DNA of 64,000 nt from Lachnospiraceae bacterium (lineage in GTDB: Bacteria; Bacillota; Clostridia; Lachnospirales; Lachnospiraceae), in assembly GCA_015057455.1 (NCBI GenBank), contig SVEH01000016.1, forward strand, positions 1 to 64,000. The letters run 5' to 3'. Shown here piece by piece: positions 44,810-54,970 of this stretch. Both the position numbers and the translations under genes were made by a program. Position 1 is the stretch's first letter; each line of letters starts with the position of its first letter. Below the pieces are notes generated by a model. That model did not search any database. It was not told the DNA's origin and saw only the letters and a list, made by a program, of their open reading frames with translations.

Positions 44810-46066
44810 TTAATATAATTTTCCTGCAAGATATCCTGTTGACCATGCAACTTGAAGATTATACCCTCCAGTTAATGCATCAACATCTATAACTTCTCCT
44901 GCAAAATAAACGCCTTTAACAAGTTTAGATTCCATAGTAGATGGATTTATTTCTTTTACTTTAATCCCACCTTTGGTTATAATTGCTTCTGCATAACCTC
45001 TAAAACCTGCAAATGTATATCTTAATTTTTTTATAATATTAACTAAGTTTTTTCTTTCTTCCTTAGTTATAAATGACACCTTTTTATTAGGATCTATTCC
45101 ACTTCTTTCAATAATAACCGGTATTAATTTCTTTGGCAATAACTCATCTAATGAATTCTTAAAATCTTTATTACTCATCTTGGAGAAATCTCTTAACAAC
45201 CTATCATCTAATTGTTCCACTGTCAAAGCTGGCTTCAAATCGATATTTATATAAATATCACCTATTTCTTTATTCTTTTTCTTAAATTTCTGAATATGTT
45301 TTAAAACCACCGGACATGCTGATAATATAACAGGTCCACTAATTCCGAAATGCGTAAATAACATTTCTCCAAAATCTTTATGCAAAATCTTAGCATTATT
45401 CTCAACTGATACTTCTATATTTTTAAGAGATAACCCTTGCAATAATGTATGTTCCTCACCTTTTAAATTAAACGGCACCAAACTTGGCGAAAGAGTTTCT
45501 ATAGTATGGCCAATTTTCTTAGCAAATTCATATCCATCTCCCGTAGAGCCAGTAGATGGATACGACAATCCACCTGTTGCAATTATCAATTTATCGCCAT
45601 CTACTACCTTAAACTTATTATTATGTTGCACTTTAATAGCTTTAAAAACATCATCCTTAATTATTACATCTTTTACACAAGTATTATATTCTATATTCAC
45701 TTTTAGTCTTTTCATTTCACGTTGCAATGCAGATATAACATCTGACGATTTATCACTAACAGGAAAAACTCTTTGACCACGTTCAACTTTAGTTTTACAT
45801 CCTAGCCTATTAAACATATCTATAACATCTTTATTGGTAAAACCATATATAGAGCTATACATAAATTTAGAATTAGTTACTATATTAGAAAATAAATCTT
45901 CCACATCACAATCATTTGTAATATTACATCTACCTTTACCTGTAATATATATTTTTTTGCCTGGTTTTTCATTTTTTTCAAACAAATAAACACTATGGCC
46001 TTCCTGGGCTGCTGATATTGAAGCCATCATCCCTGCCGCACCGGCTCCTACAATTAATACCTTCAT
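44810..46066 (-). CDS. HI0933-family NAD(P)/FAD-dependent oxidoreductase
   Basis: A 418-residue flavoprotein. The N-terminal dinucleotide motif VGAGAAGMMAS is followed by EKNEKPGKKIYITGKGRCNITN-like sequence diagnostic for the HI0933/YhiN family. FAGEVIDVDALTGGYNLQ near the end is also typical. The physiological substrate is unknown; some relatives (BaiN) are linked to bile acid reduction, which cannot be assumed here. Located directly upstream of cmk (25 bases). Confidence 0.93.
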   Translation of the reverse strand: MKVLIVGAGAAGMMASISAAQEGHSVYLFEKNEKPGKKIYITGKGRCNITNDCDVEDLFSNIVTNSKFMYSSIYGFTNKDVIDMFNRLGCKTKVERGQRVFPVSDKSSDVISALQREMKRLKVNIEYNTCVKDVIIKDDVFKAIKVQHNNKFKVVDGDKLIIATGGLSYPSTGSTGDGYEFAKKIGHTIETLSPSLVPFNLKGEEHTLLQGLSLKNIEVSVENNAKILHKDFGEMLFTHFGISGPVILSACPVVLKHIQKFKKKNKEIGDIYINIDLKPALTVEQLDDRLLRDFSKMSNKDFKNSLDELLPKKLIPVIIERSGIDPNKKVSFITKEERKNLVNIIKKLRYTFAGFRGYAEAIITKGGIKVKEINPSTMESKLVKGVYFAGEVIDVDALTGGYNLQVAWSTGYLAGKLY

Positions 46067-46142
46067 TATTTCACCATATATCTTTATACTCTTTTGCTAT
46101 CTTTATACATATCATCTCATATGTACAATTTTAATTTATGAT

Positions 46143-46610
46143 TCACCCCAACAACTCTAGTAAATGTTCTATAACCTTCTTCGTTGTCTGTTTTCTTATC
46201 TCTGTTCTATTCCCACTAAAATTATACTTTATAACTTCTACATCACCATTAATACAATAACCAACATAAACAAGTCCAACCGGCTTTTGTTCTGTTCCAC
46301 CTCCTGGGCCTGCAAGTCCCGTAACGCCTACAGCTACATCAGCCCTTGCAATTCCACTTGCACCTTTGGCCATTTCATAGGCTGTTTGTTCACTCACCGC
46401 ACCAAATTGTACTAATGTTTCTTCTTTAACACCTAAATATCTAACTTTAGCTTCATTGCTATATGTTACATGACATTCATTAACAACATTGGATGCTCCA
46501 GAAACATCTACTAAAGCTGAAGAAATCATTCCACCTGTGCATGATTCAGCTGTTGTTATTGTATATTTTAACTCTATTAACCTTGATACTAATTCTTCTA
46601 CTTTGCTCAT
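46143..46610 (-). CDS. pncC: CinA C-terminal domain protein, nicotinamide-nucleotide amidase
   Basis: A 155-residue single-domain CinA-C protein. TAESCTGGMISSALVDVSGAS near the N-terminus and VGVTGLAGPGGGTEQKPVGLV (about 91-110) are the diagnostic motifs, with the catalytic Ser in ESCTGG. It hydrolyses NMN to nicotinate mononucleotide in pyridine recycling. The N-terminal MoCF domain of full CinA is absent, as in E. coli YgaD. Confidence 0.95.
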   Translation of the reverse strand: MSKVEELVSRLIELKYTITTAESCTGGMISSALVDVSGASNVVNECHVTYSNEAKVRYLGVKEETLVQFGAVSEQTAYEMAKGASGIARADVAVGVTGLAGPGGGTEQKPVGLVYVGYCINGDVEVIKYNFSGNRTEIRKQTTKKVIEHLLELLG

Positions 46611-46711
46611 TCTACTCCAATTCTATATATAATTTTTTCTACATATTATCATATATGACAAAAATTATTGCTTTTAACAATAACAATTGTTATTGTTACT
46701 CTTATTGTGTT

Positions 46712-47251
46712 CTATGATACAAAAAACTTTCTATTTGAGTAAGTATACTCAACTAATGAAACTACTGTTAATATTACAGAAGCCCACATTAGTACATCTG
46801 TAATAATTCTAAATACGCTATTATCTATATTAAGTATCATAAATATTGCCATAAACATCTGTGCATTAGTTTTAACTTTACCAAGCATATTAGCAGCAAT
46901 AACTTTCCCTTCACCAGCAGCTATAAGTCTAATTCCACTAATAATAAATTCTCTTGCAATAATAATTATAACTACCCATGCTGGAATTCGATCAAGTTCT
47001 ATAAAAAGAATAAGAGCTGAGCACACCAAAAGTTTATCTGCTAACGGATCCATAAACTTTCCAAAATTAGTTACAATGTTCATCTTTCTGGCTAAATATC
47101 CATCAAAGAAATCTGATATACATGCTACACAGAATACAACACATGCTATAATATCTCTATATGGTATAGCACTCTCATCTAATAACATAAGCACCACAAA
47201 CACTGGTACTAATAAAACTCTAAATAAAGTGATTTTATTAGGTAAATTCAT
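46712..47251 (-). CDS. pgsA: CDP-diacylglycerol-glycerol-3-phosphate 3-phosphatidyltransferase
   Basis: A 179-residue membrane enzyme that makes phosphatidylglycerol phosphate. It has four to five TM segments and a CDP-alcohol phosphotransferase motif SDFFDGYLAR...GKFMDPLADK (about 50-75) with all acidic residues. The start at 47251 has GGAGG 7 bases upstream. It follows rimO, which is a frequent arrangement in Firmicutes. Confidence 0.96.
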   Translation of the reverse strand: MNLPNKITLFRVLLVPVFVVLMLLDESAIPYRDIIACVVFCVACISDFFDGYLARKMNIVTNFGKFMDPLADKLLVCSALILFIELDRIPAWVVIIIIAREFIISGIRLIAAGEGKVIAANMLGKVKTNAQMFMAIFMILNIDNSVFRIITDVLMWASVILTVVSLVEYTYSNRKFFVS

Positions 47252-47267
47252 CTTTCTTCCTCCATAT

Positions 47268-48602
47268 CTATACAATTTCTGTTGCGATTAAATCATATCC
47301 TTCTGATGCTGTTATTTCAGCAATAATTATATCTCCCGACATATGATTTCTATCACTATTAACAAATACAAGTCCATCTATATTAGGTGCATCCATATAT
47401 GTACGCCCAACATAAATATCATCGTCAACAATATACCCTTCAATTATAACTTTCATTATATTTCCTTTTAATGATGCCATATAATCAAATGTAATATCTT
47501 GTTGCATCTCCATAATTGCGTTTTTTCTAGCTTCTTTTATCTGGTCTTCTACTTGATTCTCCATATCTGCAGCTCTTGTACCCTCTTCAGGAGAATATGC
47601 AAATACACCTAATCTTTCAAAGCTCATATCATAAACAAAATCAAGTAAAGTCTCAAAATCTTCTTCTGTTTCACCTGGAAAACCTGTAATAAGAGTTGTT
47701 CTTATAACAATATCTTCTATTTCGTTTCTTAATTTTGTAATTATATTAACTAAATCCTGTCTATTAGTTCTGCGTCCCATTTTTCTAAGAATTGCATCAG
47801 AAGCATGTTGAATAGGCATATCAATATATTTGCAAATCTTATCTTCTTCCTTAATAACTTGAATTAATTCATCTGTTATCTCTTCAGGATAAGTATATAA
47901 TATTCTAATCCATTCAAAACCTTCTATCTTACATAATTCTTTTAGAAGTTGAGGCAATCTTTTTTCACCATATATATCTACTCCATATAAAGTAGTTTCT
48001 TGAGCAACCAAGATAAGTTCCTTAATTCCTTGGTCTGCAAGATTCTTAGCTTCTTCTAACAATTCCTCCATAGGAACAGATCTAAACTTACCTCTTAGCT
48101 TGGGAATTATACAATATGTACAATTCTTATTACATCCTTCTGCAATTTTCAAATAAGAAGTATAACCACCAGTAGTAAGTACACGTTTCTTACCATTCTT
48201 TGTTAAATAATTAATATCCTTAAAAGAATTATTAGTTTCTTTATTATTACTATTCAAAATACCATCTAATACTTCTACAATGTCATCATAGGCTGTTGTT
48301 CCAATCACCGCATCCACTTCTGGTATCTCTTTTTGAATTTCTTCCTTATATCTTTGAGCTAAACAACCTGTTACAATTAAAACCTTTAACTTACCTTCAG
48401 ATTTTAATTTAGCCATTTCTATAATATTCTCTATGCTTTCTTCCTTTGCATCGTTTATAAAACAACATGTATTAACTACTATAACATCTGCTTCATATTC
48501 ATCATCTGTTACAGTATAACCATTCTCACATAGCATACCTAGCATATGTTCACTATCTACTAAATTCTTATCACACCCAAGTGATATAAATAGAATCTTC
48601 AT
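47268..48602 (-). CDS. rimO: Ribosomal protein S12 methylthiotransferase RimO
   Basis: A 444-residue radical SAM enzyme that adds a methylthio group to an aspartate of S12. The N-terminal cluster cysteines are in LGCDKNLVDSE, VNTCCFINDA and TGCLAQRY. The radical SAM motif is CNKNCTYCIIPKLRG (about 155), and a TRAM domain ends the protein (about 380-440). Length and domains are complete. Confidence 0.96.
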   Translation of the reverse strand: MKILFISLGCDKNLVDSEHMLGMLCENGYTVTDDEYEADVIVVNTCCFINDAKEESIENIIEMAKLKSEGKLKVLIVTGCLAQRYKEEIQKEIPEVDAVIGTTAYDDIVEVLDGILNSNNKETNNSFKDINYLTKNGKKRVLTTGGYTSYLKIAEGCNKNCTYCIIPKLRGKFRSVPMEELLEEAKNLADQGIKELILVAQETTLYGVDIYGEKRLPQLLKELCKIEGFEWIRILYTYPEEITDELIQVIKEEDKICKYIDMPIQHASDAILRKMGRRTNRQDLVNIITKLRNEIEDIVIRTTLITGFPGETEEDFETLLDFVYDMSFERLGVFAYSPEEGTRAADMENQVEDQIKEARKNAIMEMQQDITFDYMASLKGNIMKVIIEGYIVDDDIYVGRTYMDAPNIDGLVFVNSDRNHMSGDIIIAEITASEGYDLIATEIV

Positions 48603-48643
48603 TATCGTTCCCCTTTTCTATCCAAACATTACAAATCATTATT

Positions 48644-49495
48644 CTAACAGAAATCAATATCTCTTTCAATAGATTCAACACAATTCTTCATAAGCATAGC
48701 AATTGTCATTGGCCCAACGCCACCAGGAACAGGTGTTATAGCACTAACTACATCTTTAACATCGTCAAAGTCTACATCGCCACACAACTTATTATTTTCA
48801 TTACGATGAATACCAACATCTATAACAGTTGCACCTTCTTTTACATATTCTTTAGTAATAAACTTAGGTTTACCTATGGCAACAACTAAAATATCAGCTC
48901 TTTTTGTCACTTCTTTTAAATCACTTGTTCTTGAATGGCATATAGTAACTGTCCCATTCTCTCTAAGAAGTAACATACTCATTGGCTTACCTACTATATT
49001 ACTTCTACCAAGAACAACACATTCTTTTCCTTCTATATCAATATTGCTTCTCTTCAACAACTCTATTACCCCTGCTGGTGTACATGAAACAAATCCTTGT
49101 TTACCAATGGAAAGTGCACCTACACTCATAGGATGAAACCCATCCACATCTTTAGACGGTGAAATAGCCTTAATCACCTTATCTTCATTTATATGACTAG
49201 GCAATGGCAGTTGCACTAATATACCATTCACTTTATTATCTTTGTTCAATTTATCTATTAATTGTAATAATTCTACTTCTGTAGTATCTTCTTTTAACTC
49301 ATATGCCAACGAATTAATCCCTATATATTCGCATGCTTTTTTCTTATTTCCAACATACACACTTGATGCTGGGTCTTGTCCCACTTGTATAACAGCAAGG
49401 CATACTTCTTTACCTTCTTTTTTTAACTGTGCAACCCTATATTTTAATTCATCTTTTATTTCACTAGATATCGCTTTACCATCTATTAATTTCAT
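48644..49495 (-). CDS. folD: Bifunctional methylenetetrahydrofolate dehydrogenase/cyclohydrolase
   Basis: A 283-residue enzyme of one-carbon metabolism. It has the conserved YVGNKKKACEYIGI with the catalytic lysine, QLPLPSHI, DVDGFHP and VLGRSNIVGKPM, and PVPGGVGPMTIAML at the end. The ATG at 49495 has AAAGG 10 bases upstream; the longer frame would use TTG. Confidence 0.97.
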   Translation of the reverse strand: MKLIDGKAISSEIKDELKYRVAQLKKEGKEVCLAVIQVGQDPASSVYVGNKKKACEYIGINSLAYELKEDTTEVELLQLIDKLNKDNKVNGILVQLPLPSHINEDKVIKAISPSKDVDGFHPMSVGALSIGKQGFVSCTPAGVIELLKRSNIDIEGKECVVLGRSNIVGKPMSMLLLRENGTVTICHSRTSDLKEVTKRADILVVAIGKPKFITKEYVKEGATVIDVGIHRNENNKLCGDVDFDDVKDVVSAITPVPGGVGPMTIAMLMKNCVESIERDIDFC

Positions 49496-49666
49496 TCTTT
49501 CTCTACCTTTCAATAACTTCTTAATTTAGTTTTCTCAACCTACAGTTTACAATTTTATACTATTTTTCCTTACTTTACAATAAACTTTTTATTTTCATTC
49601 AATATTATTTTTTTCCATCAATATTTTTTCTTTCCATCATAAATTATATTTATTCTCAATCACACT

Positions 49667-49711
49667 ATATCTTGAAAATATTTACTGAATTTAGAAATAT
49701 TTTCAAGATAT
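49667..49711. repeat. 17-bp inverted repeat upstream of folD
   Basis: Arms 49667-49683 and 49695-49711 match perfectly (ATATCTTGAAAATATTT and complement) with an 11-base loop. It lies about 170 bases upstream of folD in the 454-base gap 49496-49949. It may be an operator or a relic; no gene ends here. Confidence 0.6.
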
Positions 49712-49795
49712 TTAGCCTAATTTTTAACTTAATCTTCTATATTTTTCCAATATTCTAAAAAATTTATAATATTTATAAATAAATTATAATTTTGC

Positions 49796-49824
49796 TTGAT
49801 ATCTGAATATTCATATGTTAATAT
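49796..49824 (+). promoter_or_regulatory. Promoter of the methyltransferase gene
   Basis: TTGATA (49796-49801), a 17-base spacer and TAATAT (49819-49824). Transcription would start near 49831, upstream of a terminator-like hairpin in the leader. Confidence 0.6.
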
Positions 49825-49875
49825 AAACATCGTTAAGTGATTTATATCACTTTCTACTCCCACCCTATTATACGC

Positions 49876-49911
49876 AAAAAGAGTACCAACTTTTGTTAGT
49901 ACTCTTTTTTT
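49876..49911 (+). terminator. Leader hairpin, possible attenuator
   Basis: AAAAAGAGTAC (49876-49886) pairs with GTACTCTTTTT (49899-49909), extended by AAC/GTT inside, followed on + by a run of T. As it lies between promoter and start codon and no gene ends here, it may attenuate the methyltransferase gene or end a small RNA. Confidence 0.65.
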
Positions 49912-49949
49912 GTAGCACAAAAACATAAATTACAGAACGGAGAATTATA

Positions 49950-51101
49950 ATGGATTTATTTATAGATAAACTAATATCAGAACAGCCTTATAAAATTATA
50001 CTAAGCAATAAAACAAATAAAGATAATGAATTCAATAAAATTATTATTACATCTAAAATCATCAAAGGCATCTCAATGTATCAAATTGAAAAATTCACAG
50101 GTACTCAGGCATTTCATATAAATATTAATTCTACAGAGTTAGAAAATGTATTATATCAATATATTCCTAATGACTACAAGCAACTTAATGGTTTCTCTAA
50201 TAACTTTGAATTCAATCTAAAAGTTACTAAAAAAGGGAAGTTTCTAACAAATATAAAAAAAAATACAGCTGTAGAACTCACAAATAATACTTCAGCACAC
50301 AATAAAGAAAAAAACTACATACTAAAAGAAGGCACTCTTATTCAACCACTTATTGATCTTGGCGTATTCACTAAAGAAGGTAAGATTGTCCGTACAATGT
50401 ATGATAAATATAAACAAATAAATAAATTTATAGAAATAGTTGAGGACGCTCTTAAAGATTATAAATCTGACACTATCAGAATTATTGATTTTGGATGTGG
50501 TAAAAGCTATCTTACATTTATTATGTATTACTACCTTGTGGAACTAAAACATATGAATGTACATATTACAGGTTTAGACTTAAAAGAAAAAGTTATAGAC
50601 AAATGTAACTCTATAGCTAAAAAATACAACTACAAGAACCTAACTTTTAAACTAGGTAATATTAACTCCTACAAGCATCCTACAGATGTAGATATGGTAG
50701 TAACATTACATGCTTGTGATACTGCCACTGATTATGCGCTATACAATGCCATATGCTGGAACGCTAAAATAATACTTTCCGTTCCATGTTGCCAACACGA
50801 AATCAATAATACTATGAAAGCTAATACAGCAACACTTTTAACTAGATATGGAATAATAAAAGAACGTACTGCTGCACTTATGACAGATGCAATTCGTGCA
50901 AATCTTTTAGAATATATGGGTTATAAAACTAGCGTGTTAGAATTTATAGACATTGAACACTCCCCAAAAAACATATTATTACGAGGAGTAAAAAAAGGCT
51001 CAATATCAGATAAGAAAAAACAACAATTACTAAAAGAAATAAAAGTTATCACAAAGGAATTTAATATAAATCCAACCCTATTGAAATTATTGCATCTATA
51101 G
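49950..51101 (+). CDS. Class I SAM-dependent methyltransferase (Methyltransf_32 type)
   Basis: A 383-residue protein. An N-terminal domain of about 170 residues is followed by a Rossmann methyltransferase. SAM motif I is IIDFGCGKSYLTF (about 176-188), ITGLDLKEKVID is motif II, and VVTLHACDTATDYAL is typical of the Methyltransf_32/GSTCD group. SVPCCQHEIN follows. The substrate is unknown, perhaps RNA or protein. It is alone on the + strand, and its stop lies 5 bases from repeat copy C. Confidence 0.88.
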   Translation: MDLFIDKLISEQPYKIILSNKTNKDNEFNKIIITSKIIKGISMYQIEKFTGTQAFHININSTELENVLYQYIPNDYKQLNGFSNNFEFNLKVTKKGKFLTNIKKNTAVELTNNTSAHNKEKNYILKEGTLIQPLIDLGVFTKEGKIVRTMYDKYKQINKFIEIVEDALKDYKSDTIRIIDFGCGKSYLTFIMYYYLVELKHMNVHITGLDLKEKVIDKCNSIAKKYNYKNLTFKLGNINSYKHPTDVDMVVTLHACDTATDYALYNAICWNAKIILSVPCCQHEINNTMKANTATLLTRYGIIKERTAALMTDAIRANLLEYMGYKTSVLEFIDIEHSPKNILLRGVKKGSISDKKKQQLLKEIKVITKEFNINPTLLKLLHL

Positions 51102-51105
51102 TTCT

Positions 51106-51194
51106 CAGTACACAGCATATAATAAAGGGTTCGAATATGTATTCGAACCCATATTATTGCGTCACTAGCACAGTAACCTTCACTTGCATGGAGC
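51106..51194. repeat. Dispersed structured repeat, short copy C (89 bp)
   Basis: Carries the same left flank (CAGTACACAGC, ATAATAAAGGG) and right flank (ATTATTGCGTCACTAG, CACTTGC) as copies A and B, but lacks the roughly 110-base inner lobe. The stem collapses to GGGTTCGAATA-TG-TATTCGAACCC. On the - strand the hairpin is followed by TTTATTAT, so it can end transcription of the secreted protein gene. It exactly fills the space between two converging stops. Confidence 0.85.
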
Positions 51195-54100
51195 CTAATG
51201 TTGAATGAATAATTTACGTTTGATTACTCGTGCATCTTGAGAATCTGATGTGTCTAGGTATTTCTTATATCTCCTTTGTACTTGAACTTGATAAGAGTAC
51301 CAAGTAGTTACCCATCTTTCCTCAACACTATCCCAATAGTCGCCTTCTTCCCAACGAGTCTCCCATTCCCATCTGTATTCCCATTCCCAATAATCAATCT
51401 TAGTATATAATATAAAATCTTTAATTCCTGTTTTTATGTTTTTCAAATAATTGTCATTAAAATGTATTACATACTTAGTATTCTCAAGTATTGTGAATGA
51501 GGAACCACTACTAGAAACTGTTGAACCTCCTGCTGTTTTTAAAACAAAATTACTAGGACTTACTGTTGAACCAGACTTGTCTTTCAATGTAAATGTAAGA
51601 GTTCTTTCTTCTCCAATATTAGTATTAACAGTAAATTCTACTGTTTCTTTATCTAATACTTCAATATCATTCTCATATACTAATGACTCTTTTACATCAT
51701 CCTCATCTACTCCAGGTGCCGATGGATCTATACTAACCGGTGCACTATCAACAGTAACTGATACCTCGTTAGAGCTTAACCAACCACCTATATTAAGTCC
51801 TTCTTTTTGGAAACTAAAATATCCACTACACATCCATATGTTTTTATAGCTTCTTATAGTTGTTAAATCTGTTGCTTTTGTTTGAAGATTAATATTTAAA
51901 GTTGATGTCATTCCTTTTTTCAAAGCTCCATCTTTTACAACTACTCTTATCATAGTAACATCTCCATATGATATTCCACGACTACTCATCTCTGCTTTTG
52001 TATACCAATCATTTTCAGACAGCGAATTTGCAGATGTATAAGTAAGTCCTGTTTTTGTAGCATATTCAATTGATTTTAAATTACTTCCTACTTCAGATGC
52101 CGAACCAGTCAAAGTTAAATCAAATAGCTTACCTGCTTGTCCAGTTACCATTTTTGTATCTAAAACAGATGTCCTCTTTGGTATTGGTATGTAGTATTTT
52201 AATCCTGTATCAAAATTATCTGCTTTACTCTTTAATTCCAAACTGTATGTTACAACATTACTTGCTGATTTAATTTTTACTCCTGTTCCTCCACCAGAAC
52301 CATTTCCAGATATCTCTAATGAACTTTTTAATTCTATATCAGCTTTACCTGTATCTATTACGCATTGAGAATCATTTTGTATATTAATTTTAGCAATATG
52401 ATCATTTGTTCTGCCATTACCGTTCAAATCATAAGTATCTACTTGTCTAGTCCATCCCCAGTTACCAAATGAATCATTTATTACTTGATAACCTGAACAT
52501 GACAATATATTAAATGTTGAAAGTGTTGTCATTTGCATATTAGTTGCTGTTGCCATTTTAATTTTAAAATCAACTCTAGCACCACTTGCTATCTCTCCAA
52601 GTCTCTCACTACAATATCCAATAGCTATCTTGTCTGACTCTACTATCCAATACTTATGTCCGCTTTTAGCCGCTTTAGATGTAACTGACTTAACTTTTAC
52701 ACTATTTCCATTCTTTAATGTTAGAATAACATCATCCTTATTAAGAGACATTCCATCTGGTAATAACAATCCTATACGCAATATCTCTATTCTCTGAGAT
52801 GTTCCATATGGATATGCATTAACAAAGAAACTTCCCTCTAATTGTATATCACATCCTGCAAAAGTCCTGTTTGTATCAAATCTGGCACTATCTATTCCCA
52901 TTGCAGATGTATAATTTGTAGTTACTGATTTTGGTACATTTACATCAATCTTAGGTACCCCATTGTCTGATTCAACAATAACTCTCATTGAATATCTTGA
53001 ATTACTCTTCATAAACTTACTTTGATATCCATAGTAGTTACCTGTACCAGTGTTATCATACTCTGCTGTATATAATAGACATTTACCACCCGCTACAAAT
53101 GTGTCTACTGTATGTTTTATTGTTTTAAAAAAATATTTTCGATGTGCCTCAGGCAAGTCTTGACGTGAAAATGTAGTAAATGTATTATGTATCCATCCTG
53201 GATATCCATATATTGAGTTTTTAATTTTCACATACCATTTATTTTTTCCATCAATAGTTATTCTATTATGATTTTCATCTACCAAAGTATATTCTACATT
53301 GTAATACTGATTAGGACTTGATGATGGCAAGTTAATTGTTGTAACAAGTGTTTCCTTTGGAAATTCAAATGTAAATGTCTTTCTTCCAGTTTCTTTTAAA
53401 CCTATGTTCTCAAAATATATACCACCTAAAAAGCTTACAGCATCTCTTCCTGTATAATAATGAAGTTGTTTTTCATCATAGATGTGATATATAAAATCCT
53501 CCTTGTAACTTGTAGGATATTCAAAATTATCCATATCTTCATCAATCATTGTTACCTTGCTACCATTATTACTAGTTCCTGATATTTTGAAATGCCCTTT
53601 TGTAAATGTAATATATTTGGCACTTGTCTTAATACTCTCAGGATATGTAAGTGGTAAGATAAATAAATCTCTTGTATTAAACATAAGATTGTTTAATTTA
53701 ATCTTTATTTTAGATTCACTTTTTTCTTGTATATCAAAATTCATTCCACCAAAAAAGAATTCTTTATACCACTGTATCTTATTATAGTCATACTTAAGAT
53801 AATGTTTCTTACCTGAATTATCTTGATAATATGGTATACTAATTTCAATAGTTCCCTCTTTTAAGTATGTAGTCTCAAATTTTTGATTAGTTTCTAGTAA
53901 TTCAAATTCCAAATCTTTAGTATTAGTTACTGACAAATCATACCTATTAGAATACATAGGATAAAATCCACGTCTTTGAGTACCTTTTCCTGATGTTGCT
54001 TTTGATAATTTTAATTTATGTAATTCACCCCTTGAATCGTATACTCCTTTTTTATCTTCATAATTTAATGTTACTGTAATAGGAATTGTAGAAGAATCTG

Positions 54101-54680
54101 TAAGGGCAGAATTACTCTGTTTATCCCAAAATTTGCTATCATATGCAATTGGAATCTGTATAGTAGTTTGTCCTATATTCTGTCCAATATAATATGTTAA
54201 TGTTCCACTTGTCTTCTCACATGAATATGTAGAACCACCACTATTTACTGAAATAGACGGATTTTTGTGAAAACTTACATCTGTACATCCCACAGGTTTA
54301 TAATTAATATCTCCATCAAAATAAAACTCTTTTGGTAATACAATTCTAACTGTATGTGCACCTTGTTTCAATTCATGTAATTTCACATCGACTTGAAGAT
54401 ACCTTATGCCGCCTTCTTCCCAATCAGTCATTTTGGCACTACTATCCGTTGTTAAAGAAACACCCTTGCCGCCGCTGGAATACTTACTATTTTGATATAA
54501 TACAGCTTTAAGCGTATGAGACTTACTTTTCTCATCTGAAAATGCATCTCCCACTGAATTACTTTGTGTATCATTTATTTTAGTTTCTGATACATTCATA
54601 ACTTTACTAGTTGCTGCCAAAACTAACATTACAACTACTATGCTAGTAAAAAATCTCCTACAATTATTTTCTCTCTTCAT
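51195..54680 (-). CDS. Large secreted surface protein, adhesin-like
   Basis: A 1161-residue protein. The ATG at 54680 is preceded by GAGGT, and a signal peptide covers about 1-32. The rest is beta-rich with many Gly/Ser/Thr/Asn residues and aromatic strands. It probably forms a chain of Ig- or adhesin-like domains, but no repeat family is recognised. The end is odd: an aromatic, Trp- and Arg-rich segment (EWEYRWEWETRWEEGDYWD) followed by a basic tail, with no LPXTG or other wall anchor. It has no co-transcribed partner. Confidence 0.7.
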   Translation of the reverse strand: MKRENNCRRFFTSIVVVMLVLAATSKVMNVSETKINDTQSNSVGDAFSDEKSKSHTLKAVLYQNSKYSSGGKGVSLTTDSSAKMTDWEEGGIRYLQVDVKLHELKQGAHTVRIVLPKEFYFDGDINYKPVGCTDVSFHKNPSISVNSGGSTYSCEKTSGTLTYYIGQNIGQTTIQIPIAYDSKFWDKQSNSALTDSSTIPITVTLNYEDKKGVYDSRGELHKLKLSKATSGKGTQRRGFYPMYSNRYDLSVTNTKDLEFELLETNQKFETTYLKEGTIEISIPYYQDNSGKKHYLKYDYNKIQWYKEFFFGGMNFDIQEKSESKIKIKLNNLMFNTRDLFILPLTYPESIKTSAKYITFTKGHFKISGTSNNGSKVTMIDEDMDNFEYPTSYKEDFIYHIYDEKQLHYYTGRDAVSFLGGIYFENIGLKETGRKTFTFEFPKETLVTTINLPSSSPNQYYNVEYTLVDENHNRITIDGKNKWYVKIKNSIYGYPGWIHNTFTTFSRQDLPEAHRKYFFKTIKHTVDTFVAGGKCLLYTAEYDNTGTGNYYGYQSKFMKSNSRYSMRVIVESDNGVPKIDVNVPKSVTTNYTSAMGIDSARFDTNRTFAGCDIQLEGSFFVNAYPYGTSQRIEILRIGLLLPDGMSLNKDDVILTLKNGNSVKVKSVTSKAAKSGHKYWIVESDKIAIGYCSERLGEIASGARVDFKIKMATATNMQMTTLSTFNILSCSGYQVINDSFGNWGWTRQVDTYDLNGNGRTNDHIAKINIQNDSQCVIDTGKADIELKSSLEISGNGSGGGTGVKIKSASNVVTYSLELKSKADNFDTGLKYYIPIPKRTSVLDTKMVTGQAGKLFDLTLTGSASEVGSNLKSIEYATKTGLTYTSANSLSENDWYTKAEMSSRGISYGDVTMIRVVVKDGALKKGMTSTLNINLQTKATDLTTIRSYKNIWMCSGYFSFQKEGLNIGGWLSSNEVSVTVDSAPVSIDPSAPGVDEDDVKESLVYENDIEVLDKETVEFTVNTNIGEERTLTFTLKDKSGSTVSPSNFVLKTAGGSTVSSSGSSFTILENTKYVIHFNDNYLKNIKTGIKDFILYTKIDYWEWEYRWEWETRWEEGDYWDSVEERWVTTWYSYQVQVQRRYKKYLDTSDSQDARVIKRKLFIQH

Positions 54681-54914
54681 ATTGTACCTCAAACTTTCAC
54701 TATGCAACATTATCTCTCTACACTTTTCTTCTGTCCCACACAATCAGTTATATATCAATTACTTAATTAATAAAACCTTTTAAATCAAGTAATTATTTAT
54801 AAATTTTATCCCCGTTCATTGCGTTTTAACATATAACGCTCCATATTAAAATTATCCTATATTTAAGAAAATAATTCAATTATTATATCCATAATTTCCC
54901 ATTATAAATATTAA

Positions 54915-54953
54915 TAGGATAGTTAAGACCGTCTTATAATCTTAACTATCCTA
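54915..54953 (-). terminator. Terminator behind the hydratase gene
   Basis: TAGGATAGTTAAGA (54915-54928) and its perfect complement (54940-54953) form a 14-bp stem, 18 bases behind the hydratase stop. The remaining part of 54681-54970 is AT-rich with nothing recognised. Confidence 0.8.
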
Positions 54954-54970
54954 TATAATTAATTACTATA

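Noticed and set aside
46676..46697. 22-base perfect palindrome between pncC and pgsA (AACAATAAC and complement)
   Set aside because: It has no loop and no T-run, so I do not call it a terminator; it may be chance in AT-rich DNA or an operator.
49729..49926. 65-codon open frame on the - strand
   Set aside because: It begins over the hairpin at 49876-49911, has no ribosome binding site and no protein-like pattern.
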